A stretch of DNA of 64,000 nt from assembly GCF_007860105.1 (NCBI RefSeq), contig NZ_SJPU01000001.1, forward strand, positions 2,377,700 to 2,441,699. The letters are read 5' to 3'. The stretch's first letter is position 1. The number at the start of each line of letters is the position of its first letter. Of the stretch, positions 22,501-29,054 are shown in pieces. Position numbers and translations under genes: made by a program. Under the pieces are notes generated by a model, which was not told the origin of the DNA, did not search any database, and was given only the letters and a program-made list of their open reading frames with translations. This DNA is from Allorhodopirellula heiligendammensis. GTDB taxonomy: Bacteria > Planctomycetota > Planctomycetia > Pirellulales > Pirellulaceae.

Positions 22501-25500
22501 TGCTAGCGAGATCGCCGCGGTGTCAGTCTCGAGCAAATTGACGAGTTCCTGAGAACTGGTTCCCGTGACATTCCCGCCAGCGTCGCCGGCTTCGGCGGCA
22601 TCGCCCACCAACGGGCTGTGACGTGGCAAGCCCTGGACATCGAACGCGGTCGAAGCGTAACGCACATCGGCGTAACGCACCGTTGAACCGGGGAATTCGT
22701 CAATCTGTTGCAAACGTATCTGGAGTTGGTACTCGCCCTTGCTCACCGGTACCGCAGCTGTCGACGCATTGCTGTCGTGGTCAACCTTGGCGGCACGCAC
22801 GCGGACGTAGTAGGTCCCTGTTGCGGTCAACTCGACCGCTGCACCAGGATCATTATTAGACAGTGAGAAATAGTCGCCGCCGAGCAGGGGTTCCTGCGTC
22901 AATGATCCCGCCACGCCGAACGGAATGGGGTTGTCCGAACTGAAGACCAAGATGCCGCTGGGGGTGCCATCATCCAAGACGACATCGAACGCGCTGTCGA
23001 GGGTGGTGTTGGTCCGGTCGATATCAATCCAAACCCGAGTTCCCGCCGATGCTTGGAAACTGTAGACGTCCTCGTCCTTGGCATCGTCTGGGCTGATGTA
23101 CCCTTGGACCTGGAAACCGAGTCGACGGTTTTCGTCACCGCTCTTGAGGTTGGGGGCCAAGACGCCGAGAGGTTGCGCCTTGGTGATCGGGTTGGAGTTG
23201 ATACTCTCACCACCGGTCAACGGCGGCTCCGCTTCGCGGATGATCGCCACATTGCGGTCATTGCTCCACTCGTCAAACTTGAATCCTCGCCAGCTCTGGT
23301 TTCCCACCCCGGAGCCACCGTTGTCGGTGTCTGTCATCAAGTGCCCATCAGGGGTGAATCCGGCACCCACTGAATCGTCGGCGAGGTGCGTGATCACGAC
23401 CGGATAACCAGGCAGACCGAGTACTTGGATGGTGCCGCCGATGCGGTCCACAATATCTAGCGGGTCGCCGGTCGCGGTGAAGCCAGAGTTCGTGCCACTG
23501 ACCTTCACGACGAGACTTTCCGAAACATTACTTTGCAAACGAAGACCGCTGTAAGTGTGATGGTTGCCCACCGTAACCTGGCCATCGAGCACATGGACGA
23601 TGTCTGAATCATCCCACACGCTTTGCGTGGAAAGTTCCTCGCCGCGCACCTTCAGCCCGTTCATTTGATTGTCGTCGAGCTCGTTGAGCCGAATCAGTGG
23701 ACCGCGGTTGTCGTCGAATTGGCGATAGCGATCGACTGCGCCAATACTGCGACCTGAGTCGACGAGTGTTTCGTACTGCAGAGCGTCCGCATTGATATTG
23801 ATCGCCGGCCCATCGTTTCGGACGATTTGATTGTCGACCAAAATGGGTTGGGCGCCGCGAACATAAATCGCAGCGGCTTGGTTATTACCGCGACCGAACC
23901 GATTGCTATTGGCATTCCCACTGGCATTATCGGTGATCAAACTGTTGGCGATACGAACTTCAGCTTGATGAATCTCAACGGCGTTGAAACGATCCGATGC
24001 CCCGCCTGCGGTGGCCGCCGTCGGAACTACGCCGCCGCCGTAGGCGATCACGGTGTGGTCGAGACTGCCTCGCGAGGCTTCTCCGAAGAACAACCCGCCC
24101 CAATTCCCTGCTTGGGGTTGGCCGACGCCACTGTTGGTTTGAAACACACCGCTTCCGCCGTAGCGACTGTCAGCCAGGGACGTGAAAATAATGGGGCTGT
24201 TGGCAGTACCTTCGGCGATTAACGTGGCGGCGCCGCGCTCGGCTTCAATGCGAGCCTCCCGTAGTTTGATCACCGTTCCCGGGTCGATCATTAAGCGGCC
24301 CGAGGGACGCGCCTTCAATACGCCGTTTTCGATGATCGGGCCACCAGGATTCCCCACGATGATCAGCGACTCCGTCAAAATATGGGTGATATCGGTATCG
24401 TCGAACCGACCCGAAACCGTCATTTTCTGAACCGAACTGCCCAGGTCCGTGGGGATCCCCACAAACAACCCGTTGTCCGTGTTGCCGCTCAAGTAGTTGC
24501 CAAGAATGTTGGGGCCGATTCGCCCGAGCGAATCGTCGAAGCTATTCGGGCTGGCGGCGACGGCGGCCTTCGCGGCATCGGTAATCGTGTTGAAGGTGAC
24601 CGTGGGGCGCGCATCGTTGATATCAATCGGTGAGAACACGCGGGTGCCCGTGGGGGTGCCTTTGCCGCCCCCGTGTCGGATGTCCGCATGATTGATCGTG
24701 CTCAGGAAGACGCCACCGGCTTCGAGGTCCGAGTCGTCGCGTAAGACGATGCCCCCGTAATCACCACCGTTGGGGGCGGGACCGTTGCCATCGGAATCGC
24801 CTCCGGCCTGATCATCGTGGTAGGAGCGTAAGTACACGGGCAGGGTAGGTGTACCGAGCACCTGGATCGCGCCGCCGGCGCGGTCGGCACCGATTGATGA
24901 GGTCCCAACGTCAATGTTGGCCGCCCGCATTTTGATCAGGGCTCCCGCCTCAATCCGGACGGTCGTCCCCTTTGGAACGGTCAGGCTGTTGCCGTCGGGC
25001 AGGGCCGCGCCGGCGCGGGTGGAGCCGACTAAATATGGCGTCGCATCCCGCAGGCCTGTGGGACTGTCTTCATCGACATTACCAACAATCCGGACGAGCG
25101 CGCGTGTGGTGCCGCCCGCCGTGATCGCTTGAGCCGCGGCGAGTGCCGGGGCGATGCTATTGAACGGCAGCGAGGACGAACCGTCGCCACCATTGGGGGC
25201 GAGCTTATCAACGAAGATCGCGTTGGCGTTCGACTCGAACCAGAACGAATGCACGCCGCCTGGCGAACCGTCTCCATCGCCATCGATCGCAGTCCCGTCC
25301 ACGTCGGTGAGCTGCTGGCTAACGGTCGGAGTTGCTGTGAAGGACAGTTGAACTTCATAATTCCCATCGGTCGTTCCGCCAAAACCTGAGTTAGCGATCG
25401 CGGGATCATAGTTTTCATTGCCCGCACTGCTGACGCCAAAGAAGTATTCGCCCGCCGGAAGGTCGACTTCAATCAAGGAATCGCTGCCATAGTAGCGATC

Positions 25501-27261
25501 ATTTTGAGCGATAAGTTCGGACGTTCCATCGGCGTTTTTGCGGAACAGACGCAACACCGTGTTGAGCAGACTCGGCGAGGCCAGACGCTCGGCACTGGTT
25601 TCAATCTGAACTTTGCCAGGCTCGATGATGTTGAACCGGTACAGATCGATGTCGTTGGCGTTGGGGGGCGAAATTCGCTGCAGGTGCACGAGATCATGGT
25701 CACCGGGCTCCACGACCGACCCCGTACCATCACTGGGAACACCCGCTCCCATTGTCGCAGGCAGCTCGTAGGCGTGACCGAGGCCGAGGGCATGGCCGAC
25801 CTCGTGGAACGCGACGCCCGTGAATCCATCACCGAAGAACCGGTTGCTCTCAGTAAAATCTTCTTTGTCCAAGACCACGAGATTCCCCCCGCCAAGCCCC
25901 GCGATGCCGCCGGGGGCCGATGTCGCATCCGCGCGAGCGGCCTGCAGATCTCCCTTACCAATGACCAGACCGCCGCCGGTACTGCTTTCGACGAATTCCA
26001 TCCCAATCTGCTGGGCGTAGATTTCCAAAATCCCCCGCACGATGTCTTTCTCAGCGGGTGAGATGAAGTTCTGATAAACAATGCCGGCGCTGTTGGCCGG
26101 GAAATAGTCAGGGAAGGAGTACACACGAGTTTGGGTGGCGCGCGGGCCAACTTGACCCAACCCGGTGCTGCCAAAGTGTGCTTCGAGTTGGATCTGACGG
26201 TGTCCTGGTTCGTCGAGCCCACCCGGCCGTGCAGGCAGGGATACCGAACCGGCGGCAGAAATCTGCGACGCTACTTTGACACTCGTTCCCGAACTCAGGC
26301 TCCCAAAGTTCCCGGCCGCCGTGGGCGATAGCAAGTCTTTGAACGAAGTGCCGATCTCACCGGTGAACGTCTGCGGCAGTACACCGCTGGAACCTGTCGG
26401 GGCTAGACTCGAACCGATGTCCAGTCGATACGTGGCCGCGGGAATCGGGGCGTTAAAATTCAACTGAACCCGGTTCTCGGCGGGAAAGTAGCTCACCGAG
26501 TCTGGGTTCGTGGCTGTATCAGCGGGGCCTGCCGTGTCGACCAAACGGTAGAACGCGGGATTTTCCGCGACGGCAGGCGCAATTTGCTGCTCGTCAAAAT
26601 ACACGTCGATGCGGTTGTCTTGCGGCAACAAACTGCCGTCGACGTCCCGCTCGATCGGTTGCGGGATCACGGCGGTGACCTGAATCCCGCGGTCCAAGCG
26701 AAAGGGGGTGATCGAATCATGCCCGTCGTTGAATGGCACGCCATTGAGATCTTGGAGCGGATCGGCGCCGCTACCAATGATCTCGATACGATAAAAATCA
26801 TCTGGGAATGCGAACGTTGGATCCGTCGCGTTGTGCGAGGCCGTGCTCGCGGGTCGCAGCACGATCTTGTGCAAATTGTCGGGATCGGTAACGCCGGGCT
26901 CCACAAACCCCACGTAGCCCAACGAAACTTGCACATCGTCGGCGGTACCAAATGTTGCGTCGCTGCCCGCCCGGACAAGTCGAACTGTGTCACTGTTGAC
27001 GGAATTTTCGTCGAGATTCGCGTCCCCATTGAACAGCAGACTGAACTCCCGCGGTGGGGTCGAGAGCTTCGTGCCTTCGGAGATCAACGCCCCCGCATCG
27101 GGCCGGATGGCAAGCAGATCAGCGGCCAACAACTCGCGTTTTTCCAACGTCTCGTGATGCAGACGGCGGCTGAAACTCTTCGAACCACCGCTCGATCGTG
27201 TCTCTTTGCGGGCTTCCATGCGAAAGAAAGGAGAGCGACGGATAGCGGGACGACGGGACAT
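7585..27261 (-). CDS. Giant multidomain surface protein: metzincin-like, PPC, beta-helix, cadherin-like and dockerin domains
   Basis: One uninterrupted frame of about 6,558 residues. Residues 39-47 read LEKRELLAA, the motif that marks the N-terminus of many planctomycete surface proteins. A metzincin zinc site HEVGHALGLGH lies at 486-496 with a possible Met-turn (ATMGAG) shortly after. PPC-like beta-sandwiches follow near 530-655, 1395-1490 and 1595-1720. Asn/Gly-rich beta-helix stretches lie near 690-1340 and 2590-2830, and propeller-like sequence near 1790-2255. Repeated EIMSV/EFMRV modules lie at about 3070-3330, and a GEVEDH motif near 3810. Tandem cadherin-like domains with VNDxP linkers run from about 3830 to 6320. 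A type I dockerin (two Ca-binding loops plus SLDALRVINYLN) lies near 6400-6470. The ATG at 27261 was chosen; a TTG two codons upstream is possible. No clear Shine-Dalgarno sequence precedes it. The role is probably adhesion or a cell-surface scaffold with protease activity; this is inferred. Confidence 0.88.
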   Translation of the reverse strand: MSRRPAIRRSPFFRMEARKETRSSGGSKSFSRRLHHETLEKRELLAADLLAIRPDAGALISEGTKLSTPPREFSLLFNGDANLDENSVNSDTVRLVRAGSDATFGTADDVQVSLGYVGFVEPGVTDPDNLHKIVLRPASTASHNATDPTFAFPDDFYRIEIIGSGADPLQDLNGVPFNDGHDSITPFRLDRGIQVTAVIPQPIERDVDGSLLPQDNRIDVYFDEQQIAPAVAENPAFYRLVDTAGPADTATNPDSVSYFPAENRVQLNFNAPIPAATYRLDIGSSLAPTGSSGVLPQTFTGEIGTSFKDLLSPTAAGNFGSLSSGTSVKVASQISAAGSVSLPARPGGLDEPGHRQIQLEAHFGSTGLGQVGPRATQTRVYSFPDYFPANSAGIVYQNFISPAEKDIVRGILEIYAQQIGMEFVESSTGGGLVIGKGDLQAARADATSAPGGIAGLGGGNLVVLDKEDFTESNRFFGDGFTGVAFHEVGHALGLGHAYELPATMGAGVPSDGTGSVVEPGDHDLVHLQRISPPNANDIDLYRFNIIEPGKVQIETSAERLASPSLLNTVLRLFRKNADGTSELIAQNDRYYGSDSLIEVDLPAGEYFFGVSSAGNENYDPAIANSGFGGTTDGNYEVQLSFTATPTVSQQLTDVDGTAIDGDGDGSPGGVHSFWFESNANAIFVDKLAPNGGDGSSSLPFNSIAPALAAAQAITAGGTTRALVRIVGNVDEDSPTGLRDATPYLVGSTRAGAALPDGNSLTVPKGTTVRIEAGALIKMRAANIDVGTSSIGADRAGGAIQVLGTPTLPVYLRSYHDDQAGGDSDGNGPAPNGGDYGGIVLRDDSDLEAGGVFLSTINHADIRHGGGKGTPTGTRVFSPIDINDARPTVTFNTITDAAKAAVAASPNSFDDSLGRIGPNILGNYLSGNTDNGLFVGIPTDLGSSVQKMTVSGRFDDTDITHILTESLIIVGNPGGPIIENGVLKARPSGRLMIDPGTVIKLREARIEAERGAATLIAEGTANSPIIFTSLADSRYGGSGVFQTNSGVGQPQAGNWGGLFFGEASRGSLDHTVIAYGGGVVPTAATAGGASDRFNAVEIHQAEVRIANSLITDNASGNANSNRFGRGNNQAAAIYVRGAQPILVDNQIVRNDGPAININADALQYETLVDSGRSIGAVDRYRQFDDNRGPLIRLNELDDNQMNGLKVRGEELSTQSVWDDSDIVHVLDGQVTVGNHHTYSGLRLQSNVSESLVVKVSGTNSGFTATGDPLDIVDRIGGTIQVLGLPGYPVVITHLADDSVGAGFTPDGHLMTDTDNGGSGVGNQSWRGFKFDEWSNDRNVAIIREAEPPLTGGESINSNPITKAQPLGVLAPNLKSGDENRRLGFQVQGYISPDDAKDEDVYSFQASAGTRVWIDIDRTNTTLDSAFDVVLDDGTPSGILVFSSDNPIPFGVAGSLTQEPLLGGDYFSLSNNDPGAAVELTATGTYYVRVRAAKVDHDSNASTAAVPVSKGEYQLQIRLQQIDEFPGSTVRYADVRYASTAFDVQGLPRHSPLVGDAAEAGDAGGNVTGTSSQELVNLLETDTAAISLAGNLANASDVDVYQFDVSHAATQVIPGVTTDVGTVSVVFDMDYADKKRGDTSIAVFDENSRLIFIGRESNIEDDQPAVGGNGQSLDDLSRGSLGTDDPYIGPVHLISGKTYYVAVMSNQVTPSVVASQFALNGPNSTGDAGILTRLEPINSVDRVVEDHIGFTGYLSSQNDEGTIFPNDIQPTTGPLLNIDTSANLDQHVATFRLQDVGLFLATDNSGNDDGDNLYTVDPYHGGPVQKDLTPDDDNLTDGRNDIQDIVIRGDGVMYGYRRNVDGANMVGQLVTLDPFDGTVLATQNDNIPGTEGFSNVRDVLDPPNPNARTRAQRAAEVVNSDEVDAVTFRRNGNTTGDEPTPRYESFYSVRESDNASRLYRGNADGNASPAAPTNTTNRYGFVGEIQPVGVSFARHFLTVDNGDTNNFQTTDILLRSNVPGEAGNFSVNVTTGTGGNAAEVSFTGNTLNLRLRRAGTPSVVNATANDIVNAINNDDDVKQRIIALIYSGNDNNNGDGSGGVVARNQNITSSSPGVGTAAEVLQGRVTGLAMSNFDGSGDLFGVTSAGEFLSISRTDAVANVLTTVPGVSFAGLSLGPQNVDGGSYKNTLFATSTDGRLFAFNADGTFASVFEAGTSTQITGMVGSPIGLAFSPLDFNLWHPTMLRANDAGHGVNPAPDHSRNALGDEFTIPDGITGTRTTSQGSGGASFYFGLEQWKRNPNADFQGYLSPADRSENAQYGLSTIQHQDLSSNTNIRNTYDLSGGAKGALITNDFSLADANYYDRPTLYFNYLLETEAATGKNVSDVNADNFFRDSARVFASRDNGVTWELLATNNSTLSGTDASDGNSQAELPTFLSHLADAGINSSDPQPQSKQIAQELFDGDPGNPLWHQARIDLSPFAGESSIKLRFDFSTSGSSIEGDLPGDFFGERADIEHSGAGSNNNHEGFYIDDILVGFAERGEMVTNAPATTDNAFVDLAQSPQSNVKRDENALTNQLSGDYQLEMRRTGEYAAGVNGTIVVGEVFDTNVRHILNSTLGTGLDADRNKQREQGLLILENNIISDSRLVGVNVAPPAGQGDGDGVTFPGATQNFSDKDDQRFVPGVVIQNNIIVGSSGIDYSGQPNGTPQSPRPIGRIINNTFIGNDNSQFGVRIHDNASPTLLNNVFSTLGNGIDNNGVGAVIDNNYFHNAGTVQGSDPRSGTDPLFVDPDGRNYYPLATAGTINNSQDLLNDRGAYAAFKNILGIPQSPYFAPILDAFGQLRVSGGIGGDGAGPNTDIDIGAADFSDFVQPYAKLLNPVDQDDAGLDSDPAETFIQLNNPDLQAFSILLSDGENSNSPFEGTGIDPGTVNASTVLIRQDNRLLQVGRDFNLAFNPSTGELRLTPLSDLWNPNSVYEIILLNGDQKAVTLDATGGHVISDGDQISVTNDTHTETLEFDSGYVVQLAAASAILDGQTFEYSTTGGTNGYTARFQIDKLPTTPADTFTGEVRIGRVSGDDDVTVSVTDPSKFAVGDFIRISDEIMSVVGVDAGLAELTVQRGVLGTPRSHHQAGATFANRVELVDQGHRALTDTAIGSAATDDTFTVLQGSDLGLDPAQLALAGMMTFIRINDEFMRVTAYDDASGTVNVERGALGSTMATHARFSVAEVIATDRGATLSPDQSVHLDDVLLDGATAGPLTVTGNSLLASDRTVEVTPNASFVPKVGDLLQIGTEIVKIIDIQPGPVAGDLSLSIDRGLFDTAVVEHSATITETVGGVETTYATPIRLIDSAYETVSLFESDPLDDVELTPISPDVAGQVQSGIASKIARVMREFEAVQPSTAGDFDLRLPHAQGIEGGRVYLGGHVGDTIAFSSGSADGLAASLVPDAAPGVSAGAIAIPFIPSVTFPQTAVNAAVLAAINNSDSLDLTGVSEGGGGFYLVSNSGGDVADISVTSTSAGFTVTASDVQGIADKAGNLLRANRSTQTRFTVGVGPTAFDFGDGVETADPNNLARHTVLGLGDTLNGDPRLGSPNELGSNIVDSESSSGVSFDLANVLRDDTTLPAPTMLLNAVDATATTIAVSSGTAAGFANYLGGYLLLGTEVVRVDAIRIGDQLTLTRGQLGSVAIGHDASTPLAVVDDENGLDLSSVNATFNIARTTAVGGGPVMVNVLATDYGVVDGWIDFNHNGKLDVGDNPTNYDERVFNSIAVWPGENHLPVSFPSTLPGGATITGDMVMRLRISKLGGLSADGLAIGGEVEDHRISIVAGVPPMLKDLNDRAVEADQTEVFTTSEHVLGNPATVATGRVFTASTDADNHAISMLEIVDLQTGRAYPLAGGTAVIDQLHDSLGRVAGKLSVDADSTVTFVPRTNYDTAPVPGPDGIPGTADDVTPTLTFGYRIVDATGVAGVETGTISLSVTPVNQIPTLDAIPMTSDAGIDLDALFEDQDLDGDGNIDIQNVSLSGISAGGGNVQPVRVTATTTNLADDGTGNFVNAGSQTPLLITDLDVVGLDGSAYDGGSSQAKLKFTTTADQYGTASITVTVTDPGADGDFSTTGDNLTTTQTVTVTVAPVNDKPATVERLWTQIEAAEGANDTPISFAFTAADLAGTSGVANPFDDKTRVDAGGSGAAPFNEENQLSTLTVSKLIFLDNAIITYTQTDASGSTLITQSDRTLTFANLFDPTGTISTGDVTVTFTGSDGLTGTMVIKHSGGTFDSAIFTPAVDANDNYDGLPQELQYVVSDSGVSIAPKVDSSDPDVQLGATDPIESSPATIRFSITPKADSPVLGDFQPGINIDETEVDSDPSNDSYTLQLIDLFTDEDQAFLFGAGADETGTVPASWVTITANPGNPAGLLDVPTINQTVDTDPISLTLTPTPDAYGVAEFSVSITNPNNGLSSLTKTLTVTVNPTNDAPQTSDRIVTGQEDIAYTFDISDLIHTVNDPARASQFVGDGVTSPLYDESEQDLVVYGFKYLDTEYLSADYDNGPGVDVQQLVELPNGDVTLTFRAGVFMSGTFTPDPDYFVDDAAASALVGDVLQYSVIDAGSYDMYGPGTGPDSGTAVVVDTVPVVNPVPGELPLTATASITFVTEAVNDVPTIPAYTQTVELYEDQPTSVSGILTTNIFANPATDMILPGPLNEVPTQSVLQPIILSYVSGTTGMLAAAPTLELDGTLSVAPVADAFGSAVYEITLTDSEGATTTPKPLLTITIDAVNDQPITYDRLIVMDEAIEPATVSQTITAADLILGNRLNDGQTSELPAINSHPNINPLFAETDSLEVAEINVLDQNGNDRIFRGDAGEPTQVVTANGGVLTLTFAPSQSPNVPAGTMQFVSAVYVPAIDYNETSPSLTGTDDFQYVIRDSGLNTTDPLATLQHRSLSDPATARIRVLAKNDPPTIPAYTPRVSFYEDQPTSFNGILQANIFANPTTDSILPGPANEQVTQTMVQPITLSYVSGTAGMFSADPTLSLNGTLSVKPLADAFGTAVYEITLTDSAGATRLPKPQLTISVDAVNDKPVAYNRSIIMDEAVEPGTVSQTITADDLILGNRLNRGETAERPAINAHPDINSLFSEPDTLEVAQIIVPDQFGNPRPFFGASNEPTQVVTASGGVLTLTFAPSQSTNVPAGTMRFVSAVYVPAVDYNQTTPYFKVTDDFQFLIRDSGLNTTDQDAALQHRNLSNEASARISVVAKNDPPVFPTLEIVNNTISFSEIEVGNTSPQRQDVYAAASTRVQAGPSTAIDELALQTNTGVRFVPIAVPPGLMASLPTMTNDGVIEVYPNPDAFGDAVYDVIASDGILDAPAQRITIAITGTNDAPTAPTYAFTTLEDTPVTIHDVSGTSDLSAGARASSLPVDSPYNESGQDLQVVGIGMVDPNNPAINLPTPVVLATDPSIAYALDTTLGTMTAMQQVKTPNGTLDVTFQQRVSGDLSSGFISKIVYTPDPGYNDTLPDDTFTYFVSDYGSTPVPGSTPPRNLVIPTDVASRLSAPARVSISVGPVNTPPTVPEFEDNGVFTFDEDATVPDTIRTNVFLDDSLVIDAGGGADEAGQTVQITLTADDTTLANQIFSAPPTLSADGTLQVFPRANTFGTVTYTLSVVDLSPEGDVLTNPPVTRDFTIVVNSINDQPTAAAKAFSLAEHREELDAGGNSVPTSDGNGYRDIAADTLLLSNASGGAAQPSSFVDSIEPPFNEASQTASLRVIGVGLAGAVAPVKTANDPSLVYSDVAGELIATDTLDTANGVLTITYQRNRSDATDQFVKSIRYTPDTDYNSSVPFDPSDVFTYFVDDRGTVNHLSGPATVTMSVTPTNDLPSIPALRSDTSNAAEFVVSDDDGVYSTNIFSITGGVILPGPAPSDTSPGALDENSNSTVRIELQQVSGTTGMFSTEPTLAENGTLSLEANPDAFGSAVYDIVVSERDLSGNTNPALDQIRREQITITLSSGNDVPTAPNRTLEMLEFSELENGTGNPVSGPPTTIEGTEARLLDLTNQFEGPASAGGSAEFPEIQTLHVTGIGLPGETTPTITGSSLIGDYALNASTGKMEAGQSLMLANGVLTVTFVEVSTGGTTERYLDRFSYVPETDYNTATPGTTPDQFTYFVTDSGAPPETSDPALVTLQVNPNNDVPTFTLNSDVFGPNETLYAPARTDGGTTSFPGLVSDLSPGPQTAADEQANQTVVFRYQPADSEGTSGTDLATLFRREPDLINGTLFIYPADGATGTATLVFRADDGPDSRVDPNTKYQELTLKIDIGSRPVADGTIRSGTFNNAIDSGVAIVDLNDVFIATDGLDLSRTEILTNGTNGVATINPATGDLEYRPNAGHIGEDVVIIQVYDNSGVPSGPVEVQFNTTNFRLTNPVIAEDVNRSGIVTSLDALLIINLLNAQENGDGVPISELPDDGIYYDVSDNAVITSLDALRVINYLNTQGPTSSPEPIVPQSVAPQSLVPSNGVSVTIASESPVTTIVAGDSQVLVGNQAPNSDHTVLDLIAIDQSEKKAKSDAFETTLDAALSELF
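11530..13330 (-). repeat. Internal tandem duplication of a ~900-base (300-residue) unit in the giant gene
   Basis: Two adjacent units, about 13330-12430 and 12430-11530, encode closely matching 300-residue blocks. Each has a domain with EDQPTSxxGIL and YEITLTDS, then one with DEAxEPxTVSQTITA, LTLTFAPSQS and SGLNTTD. Wording and order are nearly the same in both, which indicates a fairly recent duplication. The boundaries are estimated by eye. Confidence 0.7.
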
Positions 27262-27907
27262 ATTCAACTCACAACGTGGGAATAAGGAGGAATAACAATC
27301 GCACCGCCGGCGGGATGAGTGCGTAAGAACGACATGAGGCGGTGGCTGAAAAGTATATCAATTCAACATCTTAGGGAGGACGGGTAGCCGTAATAATGCG
27401 AATACCGCGCAGAATGCTCCCAAGTGTTACAACAGTAATTCACGTGCCCCCCATTCGTGCTCGCCTACTTGAGAAATTTCCACAAAATTCTTTCGTTCTC
27501 CGCACGGTTGCTTAGACTGGCGGTGGATAGGCAAGCGGGAGAAGATAGGTAGGTGTTGGCTGGCGTGGCGGTTGTGTGCCGTTCTGGATGGGGAGGCGGG
27601 ACCGGGCGTGCGCGGTTGGATTCCGCTCCATGGGTCTGGAGGCCGCGCTGCAGACAGTTATCGGAGTCGGCTCGCGGCGTTGGAAAGTGCTGGGGCCAGG
27701 CACCTGAAAACGGCCCTGCCAGCGACGCTTCGAAACTATTGCGAGGTTCTGGGGTTTCCCAACCAGTGCCAGGCAGTCCGATCATTCTCTCGAATAAATC
27801 GCTTACTCACCCCACGAGACGGGTTCGACTTCCAACCCGCTCGCGTTAAAACTCCCCGAATTGTTTCCTACCACTCACCGACCTTCCTTTTGACCAACTC
27901 ACCAACC
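27262..27907. other. Divergent promoter region between the giant gene and the secretion operon
   Basis: These 646 bases lie between two divergent units. A frame open from 27572 runs into gspG but has no recognisable content before 27908, so I treat it as non-coding. On the minus strand a TATACT hexamer (27357-27352), about 90 bases before the giant gene's ATG, could be a -10 element; no matching -35 was found. An AAGGAGG on the plus strand near 27285 precedes only a three-codon frame. Confidence 0.4.
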
Positions 27908-28375
27908 ATGTCTCACCGCCGTCCCCATGCGATGTCTCCTGTTACTCTCCGTCCCGCCCAGTTGCGTGCTCGCAGCGCAAGAGCTGCTCGCGCTGGCTTC
28001 ACGCTGCTTGAATTGCTGCTCGTTCTGGCGATTTTGGTGGTGCTCGGTGGGATCGTGGGTACCAACTTGCTCGGTGCCAAGTCGGACGCAGATATCAACG
28101 CGACCCAGGTCCAGCTGAATTCGCTGAAAGACAGCATTACGCTGTATAAGATTAAAACCAACACGCTCCCCGATTCGCTCGAACAACTCAAGGACGGTCC
28201 CAGTGACTCGGCCAAGAAGGCCAAGTGGGTAGGTCCGATCATCGAAACGGTTCCTGTCGACGCTTGGGGCAACGACTTTGACTTCAGCGCCAAGGGCAAT
28301 GAATTTGAGATCCGCAGCGGTGGACTCGATGGTCAGATGAATACCGAGGACGACATTATCGTCGAAGGTAGATAG
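27908..28375 (+). CDS. gspG: Type II secretion major pseudopilin GspG
   Basis: This is a 155-residue pseudopilin. The leader ends in Ala-Gly, with processing expected before Phe in GFTLLELLLVLAILVVLGG; Glu at +5 is present. The mature part has the GspG pattern: ATQVQLNSLKDSITLYKIK, then WGNDFDF, and a C-terminal acidic loop GGLDGQMNTEDDI that matches the calcium-binding end of GspG. GspG is the main subunit of the T2SS pseudopilus in the periplasm. The ATG at 27908 gives a 35-residue basic leader; longer in-frame starts would add about 112 residues without pilin character. It is the first gene of the operon, 16 bases before gspH. Confidence 0.87.
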   Translation: MSHRRPHAMSPVTLRPAQLRARSARAARAGFTLLELLLVLAILVVLGGIVGTNLLGAKSDADINATQVQLNSLKDSITLYKIKTNTLPDSLEQLKDGPSDSAKKAKWVGPIIETVPVDAWGNDFDFSAKGNEFEIRSGGLDGQMNTEDDIIVEGR

Positions 28376-28391
28376 GGCTATCAGGATTTTC

Positions 28392-29054
28392 ATGAAAACC
28401 GCCGGCTTCACTCTTTTGGAACTATTGCTCGCGATGGTCATTGCCGCGGCCGCTGCAGCGATGGTGATCCCGATTGCCGGCAGTTTGTTAGGCGACCGGG
28501 AGCTCGTGCGAGCCGGCGATCAGATTCGCGCCGAACTGACCCGGTTGCGTGTTCACGCGATTCGCGAAGGACGCGTGATGACGGTCCAGTCCAACCCGAA
28601 CTCGGGTGAGCTGATGGTCGTCCCTAAGTTCACCTCAGCGGACGTCAATGAATCGTCCAGTTCCGCAGCGGGACCATCCGCACTGCTATCCGGCGCCAAG
28701 CAGGCAATGGGCGTGGTGGCTCCGACGGCCGCCGCGGCATCGGGCGGCTGGACGATTGAATTGCCTGAGAATGTTGTGGTGCAATCTGTCGTGACCTCCG
28801 CCGTCGGAGGCCCGAGTTCCATCGAGGCGGCATTGCTGAGTAATTCTGCTCCCGTCCCCAACGCAGCCGGTGCCACTGTTACAGGCACGCTTCCCGTGAT
28901 CTATTTCTATCCCAACGGTCAGACCAGCAACGCGATCATTACGATCGGCGTTCGCTCCGAGGGCGACACTGCGGTCAGCAGTGCGGGGGGCTACTTCGTG
29001 CGAGTCCAAGTTCGCGGTTTGACGGGTGATGTGACACTGAGGGAAACCCCGTGA
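28392..29054 (+). CDS. gspH: Type II secretion minor pseudopilin GspH-like
   Basis: This is a 220-residue protein with a very short leader: MKTAG then FTLLELLLAMVIAAAAAAMV, Glu at +5. The helix is followed by LRVHAIREGRVMTV, the stretch that in GspH/FimT proteins links the helix to the beta-sheet. The C-terminal part is Ala/Ser/Val rich and longer than in Enterobacteria (about 170 residues). AGGA precedes the ATG. The GTG start of the next gene overlaps its stop by four bases (GTGA), so the two are translationally coupled. Confidence 0.75.
   Translation: MKTAGFTLLELLLAMVIAAAAAAMVIPIAGSLLGDRELVRAGDQIRAELTRLRVHAIREGRVMTVQSNPNSGELMVVPKFTSADVNESSSSAAGPSALLSGAKQAMGVVAPTAAAASGGWTIELPENVVVQSVVTSAVGGPSSIEAALLSNSAPVPNAAGATVTGTLPVIYFYPNGQTSNAIITIGVRSEGDTAVSSAGGYFVRVQVRGLTGDVTLRETP

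Noticed and set aside
26584-27285. Plus-strand open frame over the start of the giant gene
   Set aside because: The giant gene has domain support on the minus strand throughout this stretch; the antisense frame has none.
27815-27850. GGGTTCGACTTCCAACCC resembling a tRNA T-arm
   Set aside because: The stem does not pair in tRNA register and no acceptor or anticodon arm can be placed around it.
27572-27907. N-terminal extension of gspG by 112 codons
   Set aside because: A pseudopilin leader should be short and the added stretch has no pilin or signal character.
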